Assembly (NCBI GenBank): GCA_963735175.1
Contig: CAVTJX010000001.1
Coordinates: 62,001-126,000 of the forward strand
Direction: 5' to 3'
Length of the DNA: 64,000 nucleotides
Source: CAVTJX01 sp963735175
Lineage (GTDB): Bacteria > Electryoneota > RPQS01
The translations under genes were made by a program, and so were the position numbers. Positions 36,958 to 47,443 of the stretch are shown in pieces. Position 1 is the first letter of the stretch; each line of letters opens with the position of its first letter. The notes under the pieces are model-generated. The model was not told the DNA's origin, ran no database searches, and worked only from the letters and a program-made list of their open reading frames with translations.

Positions 36958-38305
36958 TTTTTTGTCTCAGGGCTTCATTTTGCGGGGCCAGTTCCAAGGA
37001 TCGCCGGTAAAAGTCCTGGGCTTTGCGGCGCGCGCCCTTTTTCGCGTAGGCGTCCCCGAGGTGTTCAAGAATATCGGCGCTGTTCGGACTTAAATTGTTC
37101 GCTTTTTTCAGCTCGTGGATAGCGCGCTTGGTGTGCCCTAATCCGAATTCGATCCAACCCATCGTATCATGGTAAGCGCCGTTGCCCGGTTCGCGGGCTA
37201 ACGCCTGTTCCGCAAGGATTTTAGCGCGTTCAAGTTCCCGCCCACGGCTGGCCAACGTATAAGCGAGATTATTCAAATAAATTGCGGCGCTATCGGAGAG
37301 CGGAATCGCCCGTTCATACAGCGCCACCGCCTGGTCCACACTGTCGAGCTGATCATAGATCAGCGCCAGCGCGCCCATCGCTACGAACTGCGTCGAATCC
37401 AGTACGATCGCCTGGCTGAGCGCCGCCACCGCTTCCGTCTGACGGTTCAGGCGGTTCAAGGCCGTCCCCTTTAAGCTGAGCATGCCCGCGTTTGGCGTCA
37501 CGTGATGTTCGGCGCTGTCGAGAATCGCCACCGCGGCCACAAAGTCCAGACGGTCCATGGCCAGCACGGCCCGGCCCATCCAGAAACGCGACTCGGAGGG
37601 TTCCATCTCGTTGGCCTTAAGGACCAGCGCCGCGCCGCGCACGCTGTCGCCCTGTTGCAGACAGACCGTTCCCAGGGTATACACCAGACCCGCGTCGGTG
37701 CTGTCGGCGGCAATGAGTTTCTGCAGCAGCGCAGCCGCCCGGGCGGTTTGACCTGAAGTCAGATAAACCGCGAGTACCTGCCGGGTCAGGAGGTCGGATT
37801 CGCCTTCGAGCTTCCGCCAGCCTTTGATACAGCTTATCGGCGGCGTCGAAGGCTTCCAGACTCAGTTCCACGGCCAGCAGTTGCCGCAAATATTGTGCGT
37901 TGTTCGGCGCGAGTTGCGTGAGTTTGCGGAGTGCATTGCGCGCCCCGGCCAAGTTTCCCATGGCGCGGAACAGCAACGATTGCAGCTCCAGCGCGGGGAG
38001 ATAATCGGGCCGCGCCTTGAGCGCCCGGTTGATCAGGCCGCCCGCTTCGGCGGGATTGCCGAGCAGCACGTAGTCCTGCGCCAGCGCCACGAGGATGAAC
38101 GCCGACGTCGAATCGAATCGCAGCGCCTCCTGATAATGGAAGACGGCGCGGTAATAATCTTCCATCTGGTCCGCCACCGTGCCGCGAATGAACTGGTCCA
38201 TCGCGCGGCGTGGCTTTCCGCGGCGTCGGATCCCACCGTCGCCGCGATCGCTGGCGTTCCCAGCAATACCGTCAGGATGAGCAATACGGCTACGCGCTTA
38301 ATCAG
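36947..38305 (-). CDS. Secreted TPR-repeat protein (frameshifted)
   Basis: An N-terminal signal (VLLILTVLLGTPAIAA), then at least ten TPR units, e.g. YYRAVFHYQEALRFDSTS, AVALYERAIPLSDSAAIYLN and HELKKANNLSPNSADILEHL. Frame breaks near 38210 and 37810. Joined about 450 residues. The start is a non-ATG codon within 38284-38305, right after rseP. It probably acts in the periplasm with the neighbouring DUF4292 lipoprotein. TPRs say only that it binds proteins. Confidence 0.8.
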
Positions 38306-39353
38306 TGAACATCCTCACGATATCGTGGTAAGAGACGAATAATACCAGCAGAATCAGCAGCGCCATTCCCGCCTGCTGAATGTACAGTTTGACTTTGGTC
38401 GGAATCGGCCGGCGCATGATGGACTCGATCACCACGTACACCACGTGACCGCCGTCGAGCGCCGGGAACGGCAGAATGTTCAGGAACGCGATGGAAACAC
38501 TGATGTAGGCAATGAAGAAGAAAAACGAACCTGCTCCCTGCCGCGCACTTTCGCCCGAGAGCCGCGCCACGCCCAACGGTCCGGCGAGCTGCGAGACGCT
38601 GCTCTCCCCCGTCGCCAGTCCTTTGAGGAAGCCGACAATACCCACCGTCGTGCCCGCGCAGAAGCGCCAGCCGCGCACGGCCGCATCCACCGGACCCGCC
38701 GAGCGGTACTCGACCTCAGGCGCGATGCCGATGACTTTGCGCTTCGCTTCGCCTTCGCCCGACAGCGTCGTCGGAATTAAAAACGTCAACTTGGCGGTGT
38801 CGGCCCGCATCACCGTCAACTGGATGGTATCGCTCGCGAGGCCGATGGCGTCGATCACCGCGTCCCAGGTGGGAGTGTCCGTGCCGTTGACGACGATGAT
38901 CTGATCCCCGGCATGCACTCCCGCCGCCAGCGCCGGCATGTCGGCGATCACTTCGCCCACCCGCGTGCCTTTCACGTCGGCCACGCCGACCGCCAGCGTC
39001 AATCCGGCAATGATCAGGAATGCCGTCACGTAGTTCATGATCACGCCCGCGGAGAGCACAAAGATCTTTTGTGCGGGATTCTTCGACATGAATTCGTCGG
39101 GCGCGCCGGTGATTCCTTCGTCGTCCATCGACTCATCGACCATACCCGCGATTTGCACATAGCCGCCGAGCGGAATCCACGAAATCGAATACTCTGTGTC
39201 ACCCCGCGTCCACGAGAAGATTTTCGGCGGGAAACCGACGGAGAAGCGCCGCACGCGCATGCCCGTCAGCCGGGCCGCAAGGAAGTGGCCAAACTCGTGG
39301 ATCGTGACGATAAACAGAATCGTAGCGATAAATGTAACGAACGTGAACAGCAT
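38298..39353 (-). CDS. rseP: Site-2 zinc metalloprotease RseP
   Basis: Inner-membrane S2P protease that cleaves anti-sigma factors. Zinc motif HEFGH in TIHEFGHFLAARL, PDZ domain in the middle (GDQIIVVNGTD), and NILPFPALDGGHVVYV near the C-terminus with the third ligand. About 351 residues from MLFTFVTFIATILF at 39353. Intact. Follows dxr as in many bacteria. Confidence 0.95.
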   Translation of the reverse strand: MLFTFVTFIATILFIVTIHEFGHFLAARLTGMRVRRFSVGFPPKIFSWTRGDTEYSISWIPLGGYVQIAGMVDESMDDEGITGAPDEFMSKNPAQKIFVLSAGVIMNYVTAFLIIAGLTLAVGVADVKGTRVGEVIADMPALAAGVHAGDQIIVVNGTDTPTWDAVIDAIGLASDTIQLTVMRADTAKLTFLIPTTLSGEGEAKRKVIGIAPEVEYRSAGPVDAAVRGWRFCAGTTVGIVGFLKGLATGESSVSQLAGPLGVARLSGESARQGAGSFFFFIAYISVSIAFLNILPFPALDGGHVVYVVIESIMRRPIPTKVKLYIQQAGMALLILLVLFVSYHDIVRMFTD

Positions 39354-39361
39354 CCGTAACC

Positions 39362-40548
39362 TTATACTGAAGTCGAGAAAGTTTACGCAAGGAATCTCCG
39401 GCCAGCGCACGCGCCCGTCTGTCCGCCGCGCGCACGGTTTCGACATTTTGAAGCGGTTCGTCGGGCCAGGCGGCAAGCACCTCAGCAATCACCCGGGCGA
39501 TATCGGTGAAGCGGATGCGGCCGGCGAGAAACGCTTCCACCGCCGCCTCATCCGCCGCGGAAAGCGCCGCCGGCGCCGTTCCGCCCTTGGCCAGCGCCTT
39601 GAACGCCAGTTCCAGGCAGGGAAACTCCGCGCGCGTCACGGGGGCGAACGTCAGCGCTCCCAGAGAGCGGATATCCGTAGGCACCAGCGTGCTCGCCACG
39701 CGGTCAGGATACGACAGCGCGAAGAGAATCGGCAGCCGCATGTCCGGCGCGCTGAGCTGCGCTTTGAAGTTTCCGTCCGTGAATTCCACCAGCGAATGCA
39801 CCACCGACTGCCGGTGCGCCACCACGTCAATTTGGGCGACCGGCACTCCGAACAGCCGTTCGGCCTCGATGACCTCGAGCCCCTTGTTGAAGAGCGTGGC
39901 CGAATCCACGGAGATTTTCGGTCCCATCTTCCACGTCGGGTGCGCCAACGCTTCCGCCACCGTCACATTATCAAGATCCGCCTGTTTCCGTCCCCAGAAT
40001 GGCCCGCCCGAACTCGTCAACCAGATTTTGCGCACGGATTCGATGCGCTCGCCCATCAGGCATTGGAAGATCGCGCTGTGCTCCGAATCGATAGGCAATA
40101 CGTGCGTGCCGTGTTCGCGGGCCGCCTGCATCACCAGCGGGCCCGCCGCCACCAGCGTTTCCTTATTCGCCAACGCGACCGGCAATCCACGTTCCAACGC
40201 CGCAAAGGTCGGTTCGAGTCCCGCGCTCCCCGTCAGCGAGTTCACCAACAGATCGTATTCCGCCTCCGCCGCCTGCGCCGCTACGGCCCCGTTCCCGGCG
40301 TAAACGCGCGGCAGCGTCGGGCCCTTCTGAGCAATGTTCCGGCCGCCGGGGACGGAATCGACCTCCAACGCCAGGGATTCGACGTGGAATTCCACCGCAA
40401 GGTCGAACAGCGCCGCCGCACTGGAGCGCGCGGCTAGTCCGACCACTTGAAAGCGATCGGGGTGCGCACGCACAACCGAAAGCACGCTGGCGCCGATGGA
40501 ACCCGTCGCGCCCTGCAGGAGCAGCCGCTTGCGTGGGGCAGTTGGCAT
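39362..40548 (-). CDS. dxr: 1-deoxy-D-xylulose 5-phosphate reductoisomerase (late frameshift)
   Basis: Second step of the MEP isoprenoid pathway. LLLQGATGSIGASVLSVV (NADPH), ALANKETLVAAG, IDSEHSAIFQCLMG and MGPKISVDSATLFNKGLEVIE (shown as PKISVDSATLFNKGLEVIE) are diagnostic. After ARALAGDSLRKLS the frame runs on into rseP. A one-base shift near 39370 gives a stop at 39362, the expected end. About 395 residues. Confidence 0.94.
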
Positions 40549-40551
40549 GCT

Positions 40552-41301
40552 TCAGCGCTCCATCACGGATGCGTCGATGCTCTCCGGGAACGCCGCGAAG
40601 ACTTCGATGAAACTCCGCTCCATGGCCGCGCGTAAATCGTCCGGTCGAACGGCGCGGCCAAGTTCCGCAGAAGCCGAGGTGGCCTTAGCGGCAAGCTTCG
40701 TCCGCAGCAATTCGCGGGAATGTTCGTCCGTCGTGCGCAGAAAATCGACGATCCGCAGATGATCGTCGCCGGTCAGAATTGAGCCGTGTTGCAGAATCGC
40801 CCGCGTGAGCTTGCGCTGTGCGCTGCCGACGAGCTTTTTGCCGTGCGCGGTCACTTCCCAGCGCGAGGTGCGGACAAAGCAGGAGACGCGGTTGGGCAGC
40901 GCCGCCATTGGCTCACCGCGCTCGTCCACTTCCGCCGCCACGCCCACGGCCTGCAATCCGCGGGCGATGGCTCGCGCCACATATTCCTGCACCAGCGCCG
41001 CCGCGCCCGGCTGCGCGCCGAGCGGCAGGATCACGGCGTAGGTCAATTCTTCACTGTGCAGCACCGCGGCGCCGCCCGTCGGCCGCCGTACCCACGGCAC
41101 ACCAGCCGCAGACAAGCGCGCGAAGTCCAGCGACTCTTCGCCCTGATGAAAGCCGAGCGACATCGTCGGCACGTTCCACTCATAGAAGCGCAGCACGGGT
41201 CCGCAGTCCGCGCGTTCGCAACGCTCCAATAAGTCCTGGTCTTCCAACATCAGCACGGCGCCGGACGTCTTCGGCTGCTGCTGCACGCGAAACGTAATCA
41301 T
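40552..41301 (-). CDS. Lipoate/octanoate protein ligase family (LplA/LipM-like)
   Basis: BPL/LPL catalytic fold. PTMSLGFHQGEES, VRRPTGGAAVLHSEELTYAV and the lysine-bearing GKKLVGSAQRK are the family motifs. 249 residues, short for LplA (about 330) but right for LipM or LipB-like transferases. It sits between lpxA and dxr, an unusual place. Stop is 3 bases before dxr. Intact. Confidence 0.85.
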   Translation of the reverse strand: MITFRVQQQPKTSGAVLMLEDQDLLERCERADCGPVLRFYEWNVPTMSLGFHQGEESLDFARLSAAGVPWVRRPTGGAAVLHSEELTYAVILPLGAQPGAAALVQEYVARAIARGLQAVGVAAEVDERGEPMAALPNRVSCFVRTSRWEVTAHGKKLVGSAQRKLTRAILQHGSILTGDDHLRIVDFLRTTDEHSRELLRTKLAAKATSASAELGRAVRPDDLRAAMERSFIEVFAAFPESIDASVMER

Positions 41302-42107
41302 GCCTCTTCCTCGGACGACGCCACCTGGCGGTTGCCGGGCAGGAGGCCACGCTTGGATTTGGCGATGAAATCCAGAATATGCCGCACTTCCGGAACGCCG
41401 CCCAACTCTTCCTCGATGCGTTTGACCGCGACGGAAATGCCCAACCGCGATTGGAACAGAAGATCATAAGCCCGTTTGAGCGCCATCCGGGTTTCGGTGG
41501 GAAAGCCGCGCCGGCGCAGACCCACGGCATTGAGGCCAAAGTAGCGCAACGGCTGTCCGCCCGCGAGGATATAAGGCGGAACGTCCTTGGGCACGCGCAG
41601 TCCGCCACCGACCATGCAGTGACGGCCGATATGCACAAACTGATGCACCGGCAGCACACCGCTGAGGATCGCGAAATCTTCGATTTCCACGTGGCCCGCC
41701 AGATTGACGGAGTTCACGAGAATCACGTTATCGCCGATGACGCAGTCGTGGGCCACATGGGCATAAGCCATGAGCAGACAATTTTTGCCGATGACCGTCC
41801 GTTTGGTGGCGTTGGTGCCGCGGCTGACGGTAACGAATTCGCGAATTACGGTATTATCGCCGATGAAGAGTTCCGTGCGCTCGCCGCCGAACTTCAGATC
41901 CTGCGGCTCGCCGCCCAGCGCCGCGCAATGAAACACGCGCACGCCCGCGCCCAGCCGCGTGCCGTCGTGAATACGGACGGAACTGCCGATCTGGCAGCCG
42001 GCGCCGATCTTAACGTCACCATCGATAACCGCGTGCGGTTCCACCGTCACGTCGTCTGCCAGCTCGGCGGATTGAGAAACCACTGCCGATGGATGTATTG
42101 TCGCCAT
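41298..42107 (-). CDS. lpxA: UDP-N-acetylglucosamine acyltransferase LpxA
   Basis: First step of lipid A synthesis. Hexapeptide repeats through residues 1-190, with the catalytic His in MAYAHVAHDCVIGDN and the NSVNLAGHVEI ruler region. C-terminal helices follow. 269 residues, intact. The order lpxD-lpxC/fabZ-lpxA is typical of FCB bacteria. Confidence 0.96.
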   Translation of the reverse strand: MATIHPSAVVSQSAELADDVTVEPHAVIDGDVKIGAGCQIGSSVRIHDGTRLGAGVRVFHCAALGGEPQDLKFGGERTELFIGDNTVIREFVTVSRGTNATKRTVIGKNCLLMAYAHVAHDCVIGDNVILVNSVNLAGHVEIEDFAILSGVLPVHQFVHIGRHCMVGGGLRVPKDVPPYILAGGQPLRYFGLNAVGLRRRGFPTETRMALKRAYDLLFQSRLGISVAVKRIEEELGGVPEVRHILDFIAKSKRGLLPGNRQVASSEEEA

Positions 42108-42124
42108 GTGCTTAAAAATCTCGG

Positions 42125-43513
42125 TTAACGGTCAACAACCACTGCGGTCATATCAGCCTCAGCCACCAGCACGCCGTCCACGTGCGCTTCGCCGCGCATT
42201 TTGCACAACCCGCGGCGGAACATCAGCATATCCACCGTAAAGCGAATCTGGTCGCCGGGAATCACGGTCTTGCGGAATTTAACGTTGTCCAGTCCGGTGA
42301 AATAGACCACTTTGCCTTCGGGATTTTCCACCGAATTCAACAGCAGCACGCCGCCGGTCTGGCCCATCGCCTCGATAATCAGCACGCCGGGCATCACCGG
42401 GTGGCCGGGGAAATGTCCGTTGAAGAACGGTTCGTTGCGGGTCACGTTCTTGAGTCCCACCACGCGTTCCATCGGTTGCAGTTCGAGAATCCGGTCGACG
42501 AGCAGCATCGGGAAGCGATGCGGCAGCAACTGCTCGATCGCGTGGGAGTCAAAGACGTAACCGCGCCCGCCCTTGCTGCCGTACTTGCGCGTGATCTGCT
42601 GCGTCTCGAAAGCCTTGCGCAGCATGCGCGCCACTTCGACGTGCGAAGAGTGCCCGCCACGCGCCGCCAGCACGTGTCCCTTGATCGGCACACCCACGAG
42701 CGCGAGGTCGCCAATCAGGTCCAGCGTCTTGTGCCGCACGGGCTCGTTGCGAAAACGCAGCGCGCGATTGTCCAGCGTCGCGGCGCCGAGACTCACGGCG
42801 CTCTCGTGGTGAAACAGCCGCCGCAAGCGCTCCAGATCCGCTTTTTCCAGCTCGCGATCGACGAAGACCACGGAGTTTTCGAGGTTTCCGCCCTGGATCA
42901 ATCCGTGCTCCTTCAAGTCCTCGGTTTCCGAGAGCAGGCAGAAGGTGCGCGCGGAACTGAATTCGTTCACGAACTCGTCGAGCGAGTACATGGACGTGTA
43001 CTGCGTGCCGATCGACGGATGCGTGTAGTCGATCATATACGTAATGCGGAATTCGGTCGACGGCACGACCACGATGTCCACCGCGTCCTTGTCACTGTGG
43101 TAGGTCAGCGTCTTTTCGACTTCGAAATACTCGCGCGGGGCATCCTGCTCGACGATTCCGGCCTCCTTCAGCACCGCCACGAACGGCGCGGCGCTGCCAT
43201 CCATGATCGGCGGCTCATCGGCCGACAATTCGATGATCAGATTGTCGATATTCAGACCGGCCACCGCCGCCAGCACATGCTCCACCGTGTAGACTTTCGC
43301 CCCGTCCCTGCCCAGCACGGTGCCGCGCGAAATTTCCACTACGAATTCCGTCAGCGCCGGGATTTCCACTCCGCTCCCGATGTCACTGCGGCGGAACCGG
43401 ATCCCCTTGCCGGGATCCGCCGGATAGAAAGTCAAATCGACCGGGTGGCCCGTGTGCAGGCCGATTCCCGTCAGGTGCGCGGGACGCGCAATCGTCTTCT
43501 GTCTTTCCGTCAA
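42125..43513 (-). CDS. lpxC: Bifunctional LpxC deacetylase / FabZ dehydratase
   Basis: Fused enzyme: residues about 1-300 are UDP-3-O-acyl-GlcNAc deacetylase (TGIGLHTGHPVDLTFYPA, VEHVLAAVAGLNIDNL, MDGSAAPFV, ALVGVPIKGHVLA); residues about 310-462 are 3-hydroxyacyl-ACP dehydratase (LLPHRFPMLLVDRI with the His, and PGVLIIEAMGQTGG with the Glu). Both active sites look complete. The fusion is known from Bacteroidota, Chlorobiota and related candidate phyla. One intact frame. Confidence 0.97.
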   Translation of the reverse strand: MTERQKTIARPAHLTGIGLHTGHPVDLTFYPADPGKGIRFRRSDIGSGVEIPALTEFVVEISRGTVLGRDGAKVYTVEHVLAAVAGLNIDNLIIELSADEPPIMDGSAAPFVAVLKEAGIVEQDAPREYFEVEKTLTYHSDKDAVDIVVVPSTEFRITYMIDYTHPSIGTQYTSMYSLDEFVNEFSSARTFCLLSETEDLKEHGLIQGGNLENSVVFVDRELEKADLERLRRLFHHESAVSLGAATLDNRALRFRNEPVRHKTLDLIGDLALVGVPIKGHVLAARGGHSSHVEVARMLRKAFETQQITRKYGSKGGRGYVFDSHAIEQLLPHRFPMLLVDRILELQPMERVVGLKNVTRNEPFFNGHFPGHPVMPGVLIIEAMGQTGGVLLLNSVENPEGKVVYFTGLDNVKFRKTVIPGDQIRFTVDMLMFRRGLCKMRGEAHVDGVLVAEADMTAVVVDR

Positions 43514-44556
43514 TGTTCCGCCCTGTCTTTGCTCGTTCCGCTCGATGTCACCGCTTCCAGTTCCCGTACGCGCCGGAAGAGATCCGGGAGCCGCGTCAGG
43601 CTCGCTTCAATTCGTTTCCACAAGGCATGCGGCCTGGCCGGACTGCCCGAAATCACTTCGCCGGCGGGGACGTCGCCGGCGATCCCGGCCTGCGCCGCCA
43701 CCTGCACACCATCGCCCATCCGCAGATGCCCGGCGATACCGACTTGCCCGCCGATGCGGCAGCGTTCGCCGATCCGTGCCGAGCCGGAAATCCCCGTCTG
43801 CGCGGCGATGACCGTGTCCGCGCCCACGACCACATTATGCGCCACCTGAATCAGGTTGTCGAGCTTTGTGCCGCGTTGAATGACGGTTTCCCCCAGCGTT
43901 GCGCGGTCGACGGTCGTGTTCGCGCCGATCTCCACGTCGTCGCCGATGGTCACCGTTCCCAGTTGCGGGATCTTGTGGTATGCGCCATCCTGCAAGGCAA
44001 AGCCGAAGCCGTCGCTGCCGATCACGGCGCCGTCGTGGATGATCACCCGGTCCCCCAACCGCACCTGCTCGCGGAGACTGACCTGCGAATGAATCTGGCA
44101 GTGCCGGCCCACGATAACATCCGCGGCGATCGTCACCTGCGGATAAATCACGGTTCCTTCGCCGACCACGCTGCGCGGTCCGATGAAGCTCAGCGCGCCC
44201 ACCGCCACTCCGGCGCCCAGCACCGCGTCAGGGGCGATGACGGCACTGGCATGCACACCCGGCTCCAGCCACGGACGCTGGGCGTGGAACATCTCCAGCA
44301 TGCGTAAAAAGTCGGCGTAGGGATCGGTGACTTCGATCACGGTCGTCGTGGTTGAGCGCGCGCCCGGCGCGACCAGCACGGCCCCGGCCTGCGTGGTGTC
44401 CAGAAATCGCGTATACTTGATATTGGCGATGAAGCTCAGGTCGCCGCGACCGGCTTCCTCGATCTTCGCCAGACCGCGGATCACCACGTCGCCGTCGCCG
44501 ACCAGCCGGCCGCCAAGAAATCGCGCGATCTCCGCCGCGGTCATTGTCTGTGTCAC
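43510..44556 (-). CDS. lpxD: UDP-3-O-acylglucosamine N-acyltransferase LpxD
   Basis: Third lipid A step. N-terminal uridine-binding domain (TAAEIARFLGGRLVGDGDVV), left-handed beta-helix with SDGFGFALQDGAYHKIPQLG and NTTVDRATLGETVI, catalytic His in IQVAHNVVVG. 348 residues, intact. Overlaps lpxC/fabZ by 4 bases. Confidence 0.96.
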   Translation of the reverse strand: MTQTMTAAEIARFLGGRLVGDGDVVIRGLAKIEEAGRGDLSFIANIKYTRFLDTTQAGAVLVAPGARSTTTTVIEVTDPYADFLRMLEMFHAQRPWLEPGVHASAVIAPDAVLGAGVAVGALSFIGPRSVVGEGTVIYPQVTIAADVIVGRHCQIHSQVSLREQVRLGDRVIIHDGAVIGSDGFGFALQDGAYHKIPQLGTVTIGDDVEIGANTTVDRATLGETVIQRGTKLDNLIQVAHNVVVGADTVIAAQTGISGSARIGERCRIGGQVGIAGHLRMGDGVQVAAQAGIAGDVPAGEVISGSPARPHALWKRIEASLTRLPDLFRRVRELEAVTSSGTSKDRAEH

Positions 44557-44561
44557 CGCTC

Positions 44562-45086
44562 TTACTCCTTTTTCAGCTCATCCAGCACCCGCTCCGTAAT
44601 GTCATGTTCGGGCAGGGCGAACACGATGTTGGCGGACGCGGCGTCAAACACGAAATCATAACCGGCTTCGCGGCTGAGCTTTTGTATCACCGTGTTGATT
44701 TTGTCGAGAATCGGTTTTGACAATTCGAGGTTGCGGGCATAGAGCTTGCCGCCTTCGCCCCAGATGTCGCGGCGGAATTTATCGAGATCCCGCTGCTTTT
44801 CGAGGAACCGGTTCTCGCGCTCCTTCCGCGCCTCTTCGGAGAGCATCAGGCTTTGCGCCTGCAACTCGTCCGCCATCGTCTTCACCGTCTCTTCCATTTG
44901 CGTCGCCTGATTCAGAAACTGCCGCTCTTCTTCCTGGAGTTTGGTCTTGGCCTGGCGGTAATCGTCGTTGGCCTCCAGTATCCGGTCGGAATCCACGTAG
45001 GCGAGACGCAGTTCGCGCGCCGTCGCCGCGCCGACCGTGGATAAAATCACCAGCGCGCAGAGGAGGGTGATCCTTGAGTTACGCAT
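44562..45086 (-). CDS. skp: OmpH/Skp periplasmic chaperone
   Basis: Trimeric outer-membrane-protein chaperone. Signal peptide (ITLLCALVILSTVGAATA), then RLAYVDSDRILEANDDYRQA and a long charged coiled coil (tentacles), ending in VFDAASANIVFALPEHDIT and VLDELKKE. 174 residues, intact. Between bamA and lpxD as usual. Confidence 0.93.
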   Translation of the reverse strand: MRNSRITLLCALVILSTVGAATARELRLAYVDSDRILEANDDYRQAKTKLQEEERQFLNQATQMEETVKTMADELQAQSLMLSEEARKERENRFLEKQRDLDKFRRDIWGEGGKLYARNLELSKPILDKINTVIQKLSREAGYDFVFDAASANIVFALPEHDITERVLDELKKE

Positions 45087-45114
45087 GTATGCTCCTGTTA
45101 AGGTTTGCTGATCA

Positions 45115-47439
45115 TCAGAATCCGCGGCCGAACTGGAAATGCACCATCCCGCGCGTCTGGCGCAGGCTGCGCGCGTCGTAATGGTCGAGTCCCCAGCCGT
45201 AGTCCAGGCCGATCATGCCGATAAAGGGCATGAACAGCCGCGCGCCCAGGCCCACCGAGCGTCGCAGGTCCGTCGGATCGGTTTCTTCAAAATTGCGCCA
45301 GACGTTGCCGGCTTCGGCGAACGTCAGGGCAAATATCGTGGGATTACGCACGATTGGATAGCGCAGTTCGAACGATTGCTTAAAGAGGGTTTTGCCGCCC
45401 ACCGGATAGCCGCGCAGCGTCTGCGGCCCGACGTCCTGTTCCTTGTAGCCGCGGAGCGGCGTGCCCAGCGTGAGTCCCGAGCCGCCCATGAAGAAAAAGT
45501 CGAAATAGCGGATGTCGTTCGGATTGGCCGTCAGCGCGTCCAGCACGCCGAGGTTGCTCGACGCCATCAGCGTCAGGTTGCCGACGACCGGCACGTACCA
45601 CTGGTTGGACAGTTCGGCTTTGATGAACTGGTTGTTGCCGCCCATCGGTCCGCCCGCCAGTTCCGTTCGCAGCGAGTTCACCGAGCCCTTGGACGGAAAC
45701 TCGGGATCGTTGCGGCTGTCACGCGAGACGATCTGCGTCACGCTCGAGGAGACCGTGGCCTTGTCTTCCGGCAAATTGCGCGGATTATCCGAGCGAAACG
45801 CCGCCGTAAAATTCGAGTAGATCGTCCGGTCAAGACGGTAAATATAGTCGAGGCGGAAGTAGTCGTCCGGCCAGCGCAGCCGGCGGCCCGCGCGCAGCGT
45901 TCCACCCAGCACGTTCTCATCAAACCCGTAGGTCGTGCCGCTGCGATAAGTGTCGTAAAATGACGCTCCCACCAGTGTCCGGCTGTTGCGGAACCACGGC
46001 TCGGTGAAGCTGACGGAAAACGAGCGGTAGACTTTGCCGAAGTTCCAATCCAGCGAAAGCTGCTGGCCGTTGCCCAGCAGGTTGTTCATCTGGAAGCCCA
46101 CCGAGCCGATGAACTTGTCGCGCTGGCTGTAGCCCGCGGAGACGTTGGCCTGATCCGTGGACTTCTCTTCCAGCTTCAGGTACAGGTCCACCTGATTTTC
46201 ACTGATCGGCACCACGTCGGGGGTGACGTTCGCGAAGTAATTCAGAATCGTCACTTCGCGAATCGAGCGTTGCAGCTTGGAGACGTCGAAAGTTTCGCCC
46301 GGATACAGCACCAATTCCCGGCGAATCACCTTCTCCTTGGTCTTGGTGTTGCCCTCGATGAAGATGCGATTGACCTTGAATTCGCCGCCTTCCACGACCT
46401 CCAGGGCCACGTCCACCGTGTCGCTCTCGCTGACTTTTTCGTTCGGCGAAACGCTCGCGTAAATGTAACCCTTCTCGTAATACATGCTGCCGATATCGGC
46501 CAGGCTCTGCTGGAGTTTCTGCCCGTTGTAGAGATCCCCCGGTTCCACCCGCAGCCGGGCGGCGAGTTGCTGAGTGGTGAACAGCTTGTTGCCCGACCAC
46601 GTGAATTTTCCGAAATGATACACCGGACCTTCGTTCACGTAGAAGGTCAGGAAGATGCCGCGCCTGTCGTCGCTGTAGCGCAGGCTGTCGGCGGTGATTT
46701 CCGCGTCACGGTAGCCCCGGCTGCGGTAATAATCCGCCACGGCCTGCTTGTCCGCGTCCAGTTTGTCGCGCTTGAATTCACCCGAGCGCAGGAAGGTCTT
46801 GCGCTTCGTGTCTTTCATCCGCTTGCGCAGCGCCGCATCCTTGAAAGCGGTATTGCCCTCGAAGGCGATCCCGCGGATCTTGACCTTCTTCCCTTCCTTG
46901 CAGCGCACGTCAACGATCAACTTGCCCGCCGCGGTCGATTGAAAGCTGTTGACTTCGACCTCCGCCAGCAGGTAGCCCATATCATGGTATTTCTTCAGCA
47001 GCCGGTTCTTGAGCTGTACGACGTCGCGCGGCTCGACGACCTGCCCCGGCGTGAGGACTAAGAGGGTTTTCAGATCGTCGCCCTTCAGCTTGCGGTTGCC
47101 ATGGACGTCCAGCCGTTCGAGGCGCGGATATTCCGCCACGCGCACCGCGAGGTACACGCCCTCCGGCGTATCCCGTTCCTCGACAATCTGAATGTCGGAG
47201 AACAAATTCAGCTTCCACAGTTGCTCGATGGCCGTCTGGATGTCGTCGCCGGTCACTTCGTCCCCGACGCGCAGACCGGAGTGGGCGCGGATCAGTCCCG
47301 CGTCCGTCGTCTCATTGCCCATGATGGACAAACCGAGAATGCGGATCTTTCCCGCCGTCGGCGCCTGGGCAAAGCCCAGCACGGCGCAGAACAGCACGGT
47401 CGCGAACCCGGCCAGAAGCCGGAAGTATGTGCGTTTCAC
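45115..47439 (-). CDS. bamA: Outer membrane assembly factor BamA
   Basis: Central Omp85 insertase. Signal peptide, five POTRA domains (LERLDVHGNRKLKGDDLKTL is the start of one), then a 16-strand barrel, ending with the aromatic FQFGRGF. Conserved loop 6 motif is present in FFFMGGSGLTLGTPLRGYKE. 774 residues from GTG at 47439, 5 bp after the tamB stop. Intact. Confidence 0.96.
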   Translation of the reverse strand: MKRTYFRLLAGFATVLFCAVLGFAQAPTAGKIRILGLSIMGNETTDAGLIRAHSGLRVGDEVTGDDIQTAIEQLWKLNLFSDIQIVEERDTPEGVYLAVRVAEYPRLERLDVHGNRKLKGDDLKTLLVLTPGQVVEPRDVVQLKNRLLKKYHDMGYLLAEVEVNSFQSTAAGKLIVDVRCKEGKKVKIRGIAFEGNTAFKDAALRKRMKDTKRKTFLRSGEFKRDKLDADKQAVADYYRSRGYRDAEITADSLRYSDDRRGIFLTFYVNEGPVYHFGKFTWSGNKLFTTQQLAARLRVEPGDLYNGQKLQQSLADIGSMYYEKGYIYASVSPNEKVSESDTVDVALEVVEGGEFKVNRIFIEGNTKTKEKVIRRELVLYPGETFDVSKLQRSIREVTILNYFANVTPDVVPISENQVDLYLKLEEKSTDQANVSAGYSQRDKFIGSVGFQMNNLLGNGQQLSLDWNFGKVYRSFSVSFTEPWFRNSRTLVGASFYDTYRSGTTYGFDENVLGGTLRAGRRLRWPDDYFRLDYIYRLDRTIYSNFTAAFRSDNPRNLPEDKATVSSSVTQIVSRDSRNDPEFPSKGSVNSLRTELAGGPMGGNNQFIKAELSNQWYVPVVGNLTLMASSNLGVLDALTANPNDIRYFDFFFMGGSGLTLGTPLRGYKEQDVGPQTLRGYPVGGKTLFKQSFELRYPIVRNPTIFALTFAEAGNVWRNFEETDPTDLRRSVGLGARLFMPFIGMIGLDYGWGLDHYDARSLRQTRGMVHFQFGRGF

Positions 47440-47443
47440 AGAG